Origin: Punica granatum
Taxonomy: Eukaryota; Streptophyta; Magnoliopsida; Myrtales; Lythraceae
Length of the DNA: 64,000 nt
Assembly (NCBI RefSeq): GCF_007655135.1
Contig: NC_045129.1
Coordinates: 10,106,001-10,170,000, forward strand
Direction: 5' to 3'
This document shows, in pieces, positions 57,703-64,000 of the stretch. The notes beneath the pieces are model-generated. The model was not told where the DNA came from. It ran no database searches and worked only from the letters and a program-made list of their open reading frames with translations. The translations under genes and the position numbers were made by a program. Within the stretch, counting starts at the first letter, position 1. Each line of letters starts with the position of its first letter.

Positions 57703-60187
57703 TTAGTCTCCCATGTTTCCGGAAGTCAGTTGACGGGCAAGCAGGGCTTTCTCGTCGTTCTCATGATCAAATTCAAGGCTTTCCTCCTCTCCATAGTCTA
57801 CCTCTATCACGCTTCCCTCCTTCCCGTTGAGCCCACCAGATTCCACAATATTGAGATCATAGTACCCATCTCCTGTGCACGGGGTGTTGCTACCAATTTG
57901 TCCCAATTCTGAGTCCGTCAATGCTTCCATTCTCGCCCGGTCCCTGTCTCTTGGGTACGTGCAATAAAGAAATGAGTAGATGATGCAGCATATAGTGAAC
58001 GGAATACCGATTGCTGTGTAAAGTGCCTTAGCAAGCGAAGCAGCATTCTCTCGGTCTGTTTCGATCTCTACCGTGCCCGATGATCTTGTGGGCATGGGTT
58101 TGTAGCCGTACACATGCTGAGCTAGCATCCCGACCACTGGGGGAGCAAACGATGCGAGTATGGTCTCGAAAGATCGGTCAAGGGCATAAATGCTCGTCCT
58201 AGACTTCTCCGGGACTATTTCTGCAAATATTGGACTGAGAACAGTGTTTATATTTGCCAATTCGTTCTTAAATTTGCCTCATGTCACGGATTAGTAGCTC
58301 TTATATACACTGAAGTGAAGCTAAAAGCAAAACCATCCAAGTTTCAGAGCTTACTTGTTCGTGGCAGGACCGTTCCAAGACATGCAAAATCCCATGATGA
58401 ATAACACGAGACCATGTGAGAATGCCGTGGAGGGATCGTCAGGCAAAGCCAGCAGCAAAATCGCAGCTAAAGGAATGGCTGAACCCGAGCTTATCTGTGA
58501 CAGAACTATCCTCCCTGAGTTTGGAAACCGTTTAGCTAGTACATCTCCCATTCTTCCGCCAAACAAGCCCCCGAGTGAACCTGCTACGATAAAGAGGGTC
58601 ATCAAGAAGGCAGTCTTCTTGTGGGAGAAGCCGATGAGTTCTAACCACATGGTAGCAAAGGATAGTGCTGACCAAGGGAATGTTCCCGAGACGCCCTGTG
58701 CCACGAATATCTGGAAAGTCGGGATTCTGATGACAGATTTGGCCTCCTTAATCAGGTCCTTTATGTCAGACGAGAAAGACTTATCTGAGCTCTGGTCTTT
58801 CGAAGAAGCAATGCCATCACCAGGAAAGTGAGGATCCCTTGCAAAGAGCCGAACCAATACACCGACCACAACGCTTATCAGTCCCACCAAGTGGAAGGAG
58901 ACTCTCCACCCGGGAATGCCCATGAAGGTTGTGGAGGCTATCAAGACAGAGAAGAGGTTGCCCAAGATGGAGCCGATGTTCCCAGTCATTTGAAGCCATC
59001 CAAATGCCATCCCCCGGTTGCTCTCATCAGTTGAGTCTGCAATGAGGGACTGAATAGCTGGGGTCACTATGGCGAGCCCAATCCCATTCAAACCTCTCGA
59101 AATCGCCACCTGAGAGAAAAGGGGAGATCAGAATCGCGTCAACCTGTATACATATACTGCAAATAATTTCCAGTGACTGGTATCATCTTGGTTTCCCCTC
59201 CCAGGCATCCGGTTGGAAGAAAAACCTCATTTTATATCATTAACAGATGAGCAAGGAGCAAATGACCCCATCCCACCGACCCACCATACACATGTACATT
59301 GCCGAGTTCAAGATCTAGAGCATGAAGCAAATAACGATATGCCTTAACATATGACCTGACGGTTTGTTTGAAAGCTTAAACGCCAATACAGTTACATCAA
59401 ATCGACAGGAACATTCCATAATGATTTCTCTATAGAGTAGTCTAATCAATGAATATCGGATTACGACTTTTAACAGGAAAGGTTGTTACAGCCTGTCCTG
59501 TATCAGTTATAAACTGAAATTCAAGAACACTTACTAGCCTGGAATATTGGTAAAATTTTCTTGCCAAATGCATATTGATCTTCAGAACACAACGACTACA
59601 ACTACAACTCACCTAAAGCACTTCATTACTTAAAAAACGAGCTGTTCGAAACGTAAGCAATTGAATCTGATTATCAATTTCACTGGTTATCAAGATCTGC
59701 CAAAAACCAATACAAACCAACCCATAAATCAACTGACCAGCTGAAGTCCACATAACTCTGCATCCCAAAGGCGCACAAAAAAAAAAAATCCAATCATTCG
59801 AGCAACCAACATGGCATTGGGCATCCATTAATTGGGTTTCAGATCAAGAGAGGAAAGGAGAGTAGAGGGGGAGACCTGAAGGAAGGTGGAGGAGAAGGCG
59901 ACGAGGAAGGTAGCGCCGGCCCAGAGGAAGGCACCGAGAGCGATGATGTGAGCCCGGTTGTGGCGCACCGCCAGGTAAGCCGCGAGTGGGTAGCACGAGC
60001 ACTGGACGATGGAGCGGAACAGAGTCAGCGAGCCCAGCCGGGTCGGGTCGGCGTGCAGGGCGGCGCCCACCTCCCTGTAGACTCCCGGGAGCAGGGACTC
60101 GTCGGCCCTCTCCATGATGCCGGCGAGGTTGACCAAGATCAAGGTCAGCGTCTCCGGACTCACGGAGAAGCGGCGGAAGACTTTCAT
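57703..60187 (-). CDS. UNE2-like MFS transporter, copy 3 (intact)
   Basis: Exons 59876-60187, 58355-59109 and 57703-58234 give 532 residues, one more than copy 2 because of a codon in the C-terminal tail (EGSVIEVDYGEE). This is the most canonical copy: it keeps QGVSGTFPWSALSFATMWLELIGFSHKKTA, GGLFGGRMGDVLAKRFPNSGR and SLPGVYREVG-like exon 1 residues in an open frame. Predicted multi-pass MFS carrier, substrate unknown. The acidic cytoplasmic C-terminal tail (YGEEESLEFDHENDEKAL) is shared by all copies. Intron positions equal those of copies 1 and 2. Exon 3 differs from copies 1 and 2 in its last third (ELGQIGSNTPCTG, TSGNMGD). No defects. Confidence 0.9.
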
Positions 60188-61172
60188 GGCTCCGGCAATG
60201 GAGGAGGAGTTCGGTCCTTCCTCTGTTTCACTTTCAGGCCCCCGTTGTCATTTTTTCTTCAAGATGGAAACGTCGAGGAAGGGCGTTGACTACTTCGGTC
60301 ATACTCCCGGAGCAGATAAAATAAGAAATGGAAAGTGTGTGGCTTTTAGGGCCCACGCCTGGTCATATGGGCGACCTTACATGCGCCGGGTGGGTACACC
60401 CAACCCTGTCGTCTCGGTAGATCTCGTGTTAGGGAAACTGGAGGATGGAATGGTGGGAATTAAAAAATTGAATGGAACAGTAACCGCTGCTCCGAGTCTA
60501 CGAACTCCGATGCATTCCCACTCCCTATGGTTTGAACACGGGATAAAATAAGAGTTCTTTCTATAGCTCTAGTCAGAAAATTGCTTACTCATAAAGAACA
60601 GTTAGAAAATTCGATACATTTATCGACCAATCGAATCCAATTTACGTAATGTGATTTTTAGAAAGAAACTGTTCATTCTTCTATGTGGTATAATGAAAAT
60701 GACCAATAAGAATTCTTTCAGTTTTCATAAAGTTATATCCTATTAGTCGGAATTACTGATAAGATACGATTCATTTGCCTGCCTCAACTCTGTTGGTAAT
60801 TCATGATTCTGTAAAATGAGGTAATCACTGAAATTTTATAATTTATCCATAATGATTGACAGAAACGGTATTACTTCCGCTTTCTGTCGGAGAGTTTAAG
60901 TGATGTAAATATGATGTTAACACAATGTTGAGCTTATATTTACTCTTGGAATTGGTACCTGTATATCCGTTTTCTAATAACAAGGATTCATTATTTGGTT
61001 ACGCATCTAAATATACATTTTGGCAGATGACTGTGTAGTTCGCCAGTAGATCCATGAATCTTTAGTCATCAGTTTATCGAGAGAAATCTCAAAACCGGTG
61101 AATCAGTTGAACTTTACCAGTGAGAGTTGAGAGAGAAGTAAGAAACGTGCTTTTCCTCGAAAATGAAAATAA
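60188..61172 (-). promoter_or_regulatory. Copy 3 upstream region, duplicated in copy 2
   Basis: Aligned with 52284-53278. It contains a conserved GGGCCCACGC.. block near 60349-60358, kept in all three copies, which resembles the plant GGCCCA (site II/TCP-type) promoter element. Homology to copy 2 ends at the edge of an LTR-like segment. Confidence 0.7.
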
Positions 61173-61720
61173 TGTTACTATTGAATTTCCATTGGGCTTA
61201 TACGGGCTCGGACCCATTTCCACTTAAAAGCTCAAGCTGATAAGTGGTGGTACTCAAATCATATATTAACCCATTGATTTTCTTTTCTTTTTTTTTTTCT
61301 GATGTAGGATTTTTATCTCATTTTACTCCTCAACACCCGCCCTCACGTGTAACGTATGGTCATTTGCCTACACGTTGTCACGTGCCCTTAATCACTCGTC
61401 CTCAACAATGGACCTCGAGCCGGGCTCATTTTCCATGCTCGGGCCGTGGGGGGCTAACACAAGGCGCTCTTTTGGCTGCACTAAGGAAGCATGTGCCTTG
61501 CAGGTGCCTCATTGCTTTGCGCCGGTATATAAAGGCAATGCATAACGCAACGTATTGTTTATTAGCAGGAAAGAAAGAGAAAAACAGTATAACATAGAGA
61601 CATATTGTTATTTTCATGTAAAAAATTCCAAAAATTTTAGGTCGTGTAGGTTGGTTTAAGTTTTCAAAAGCCTCTGCTATAATAGTGGGACGAGCAACCC
61701 AAGTGTAGCATATGCCCCTA
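61172..61720 (+). mobile_element. LTR-like fragment
   Basis: The segment begins TGTTACTATTGAATTTCC exactly where homology between copy-2 and copy-3 promoters stops. It contains a TATA box (GGTATATAAAGG, about 61523-61534) and a CCTCACGTGTAA block, and reads like a retrotransposon LTR. No primer-binding site or coding domain follows and the right end is unclear. Confidence 0.4.
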
Positions 61721-63643
61721 CAAGAAGGAGGAGATGATTAGGATACCCAAGTATAGTAGTTGATCAAAATATATCAATAGGTAATAAATAATATTTCCTA
61801 CGGGTCTATTTAAAACTTGTCTCTGTCAATATCAGAAAAAAAAATGTATTCATAATATCATGTCGAGTTTAATTAACTTACAATTTAATTGTGGGCCATC
61901 ATTCAATTAGATTAGCCTAACTTCTTAAGTCAGTGAATTTTCTAACACCTTTCATTCCGTAATTCTAAGGAGTACTATTAACAGGAGAAGAAAACAAAAC
62001 CATTGGCCAATCAATACAATTAAGTTTTTTTTTTCTCGATTTAGTTATTAAGTTTTTTATTTGGGCAGAGTTAAAGTTACTTTGATTTTGATTTTGATTT
62101 TGATTATGAAAAATGACAAATGAGATGTGATTATAAATTTGACTTGGGAAGCGTGTGTTTTTGTTGTGTAGTGTGTTGAGTTAAAGTTAAAGTTAAAGTT
62201 AAAATCATTGAACTTGAAATCCAAACGGGGCCAGGTTCTAGGGTTTAGAGTTTTATTTATGTTCACAATTGTGGCTATTAAGTTTAGTAATTTTGAGGGA
62301 ATTAATTAGACATAAATTGTTTCCAAAATTAATGAAAGGAGTACATTAGGTATTGAAAAGTGTGGATATGTTCATTGAATGATCAAGTTAATTAAATAAG
62401 ACAACTAATGATTAGTTAATCTATGCCCTTAATGCATAGGATAGACAAACTCTACATATTATAATGAAAATAAAAGAATTATACTCAACAAATGTGAGCT
62501 GATTTAAAAGATTCGGTGCTTGTTTTCCTTAAGAAAGGTCTGGGGTTCGAGAGTTGTGAATGGATAAAATCTACGCTGAAAGAGTTTTACATCTTAGTGG
62601 ACCCACCTGACTCGACTGAATTAGTTGGTGCTCAATTAAGTTTTCGAATTGCAGGGTTCTCACCGAAGACAAATTATATTCAACTAGTTACTAGAATCTT
62701 TGATTCTTTTTCTCGATTCCTAATTTTACATAAAACTTAACCAATTATATATATGTATAGATCAAATTTTTTATTATTTAATGATATCGATAAATTTATA
62801 TATTTTAAGAATTCTATTTTCAAGTTTCTTAATAATATTCTAACTAACGGGCGGATCTTCATCTAATTTTAAGGAATTTACAACTAAAAAGCTACGGAAA
62901 ATCTCTATCTCCAATTTAAAATCAATTTTCTGTTTTGTTAGTGAAAATAAACCAAAGATCAAGATGACTTAGTTGAACTGTTCTTTTTTTGTTTTTGTGA
63001 TTTTTCAATCTAATGGGATTGAGCCTATCTAGTAATTAGCATAGTCTGACCCATTTTATTCCAAGAATAATCCTAGGACCAAGTCAATCAACCAAGTTAT
63101 TAACCAACTTAGCTAAGCCATTTATTCAAACTTAAGTCTAGAGAGTCAAATTGTAGCCTAAGAAACTAATGCCTCTGCCATAGAAGATGCTTAATCCTCA
63201 CACTTCAATTGGGCCCACCTGTCATAGCTTTAATCTCAGCCCAGGCCAATTCAGTTCTGACTCTGATCAAATTAACCAATCAAACAATTCAGCCATTAAC
63301 TCATCAAAATCCAATTTGACCCCGAATTTCTGAGCAGGTTCATCAAATCACTCCCCCTGGCCGGATCAATTCGGCCATTTACCGATTAATGCAATTAATC
63401 ACCTAACACCTACTCAAATGGTCACCAAATAATCATCACAGACAGAAATCGAGCCCGGGCTCAACCCACTCGGCCAATATAATAATGCAAGTCCTAAGCT
63501 AAGTGCAAAATATAAACATGCACACGATATGACTCACATTCATTTCTCTCTAATCCTTAGCCTAGCTAGCCTAGGCTACCCTCCCCATTTACATTTCAAT
63601 ATCGATTACATTATAAACGCTGAACCCTCTAGCCTTAATTATG

Positions 63644-63681
<38 letters not shown>

Positions 63682-63746
63682 TTATTTATTTATTTATTAC
63701 AAATCATAAATTATTACGGACTATATATATTACTTCAAACATATAA

Positions 63747-63781
<35 letters not shown>

Positions 63782-64000
63782 TTAACACTTTAAATAATAG
63801 GAAAAATATTTCCAAAGTATATATGTATTCAAACACAGACATATATATATATATATATATAATTGAGCTGAATTGAGTATAAAAGATTTATATTTCTTTA
63901 ACTCGATAAATATCTCTCAATTAAAATAATTATATATTTAATAATTTATCTTATATACTTGATATATTATCACTTTTCATATTTTGTATCTCTATAATTT
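61720..64000. other. AT-rich spacer with microsatellites
   Basis: No gene supported. Contains (TTTTGA)n at 62080-62106 and (GTTAAA)n at 62178-62203 inside a segment ending CCAAACGGGGCC near 62221-62232, a terminus of many small plant TIR elements; (TA)n runs at about 63646-63676, 63750-63779 and 63840-63861; and a TTTA repeat at 63676-63698. Confidence 0.5.
62050..62235. mobile_element. Possible small TIR element with simple repeats
   Basis: On the minus strand GGCCCCGTTTGGATTTCAAG is followed by AACTTT repeats. The left side carries a GAGTTAAAGTTA..TTTTGATTTTGA tract that partly mirrors it. This looks like a miniature element, but the second terminus is not clear. Confidence 0.3.

Noticed and set aside
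63529..63876. 115-codon plus frame
   Set aside because: Created by (TA)n microsatellites reading as Tyr-Ile repeats.

Overview
This is eukaryotic nuclear DNA from a dicot plant, probably a woody rosid. Genes are split by GT-AG introns, spacers are AT-rich, and mobile DNA of several plant classes is present (chromovirus, Ty1-copia, LINE, Helitron, tRNA-type SINEs). The protein families are plant ones: annexin, TPD1-like secreted protein, the full-size peroxisomal transporter ABCD1 and UNE2-like MFS carriers. I cannot name the species from the sequence alone.

Layout. 0.6-2.4 kb: plus-strand annexin whose first exon lies outside the window. 5.1-5.7 kb: minus-strand TPD1-like gene. 7.0-14.1 kb: two near-identical remnants of a defensin-like cysteine-rich peptide gene either side of a 5'-truncated LINE, which itself holds a solo Ty1-copia LTR. 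15.7 kb: a 60-aa single-pass membrane protein gene with a TATA box. 16.7-17.2 kb: LTR and primer-binding site of a decayed copia element. 24.4-25.4 kb: minus-strand membrane protein of unknown function. 26.6-36.6 kb: complete minus-strand ABCD1 gene, which I resolve into 25 coding exons and 1337 codons plus stop. 38.2-39.2 kb: a LINE RNase H relic next to a truncated F-box gene relic.

41.5-61.2 kb: a tandem triplication of a three-exon MFS carrier gene, all on the minus strand. Copy 1 is frameshifted and has a 5.3-kb dead chromovirus (44.36-49.63 kb) inserted 370 bp upstream of its start. Copies 2 and 3 are open throughout and share about 1 kb of duplicated promoter. A Helitron-like element (54.6-55.7 kb) lies between copies 2 and 3, and an LTR-like segment begins where the copy-3 promoter homology ends. 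61.7-64.0 kb is AT-rich spacer with microsatellites.

The genes do not form one pathway. ABCD1 brings fatty acids and jasmonate precursors into peroxisomes, annexin is a calcium/membrane protein, the TPD1-like gene encodes a predicted secreted signal, and the MFS cluster is a young tandem family with mosaic relationships between copies. I found no convincing new molecular system. The most unusual features are the mosaic MFS triplet, the paired two-domain defensin-like relics around a nested LINE, and a GC-AG intron in ABCD1.
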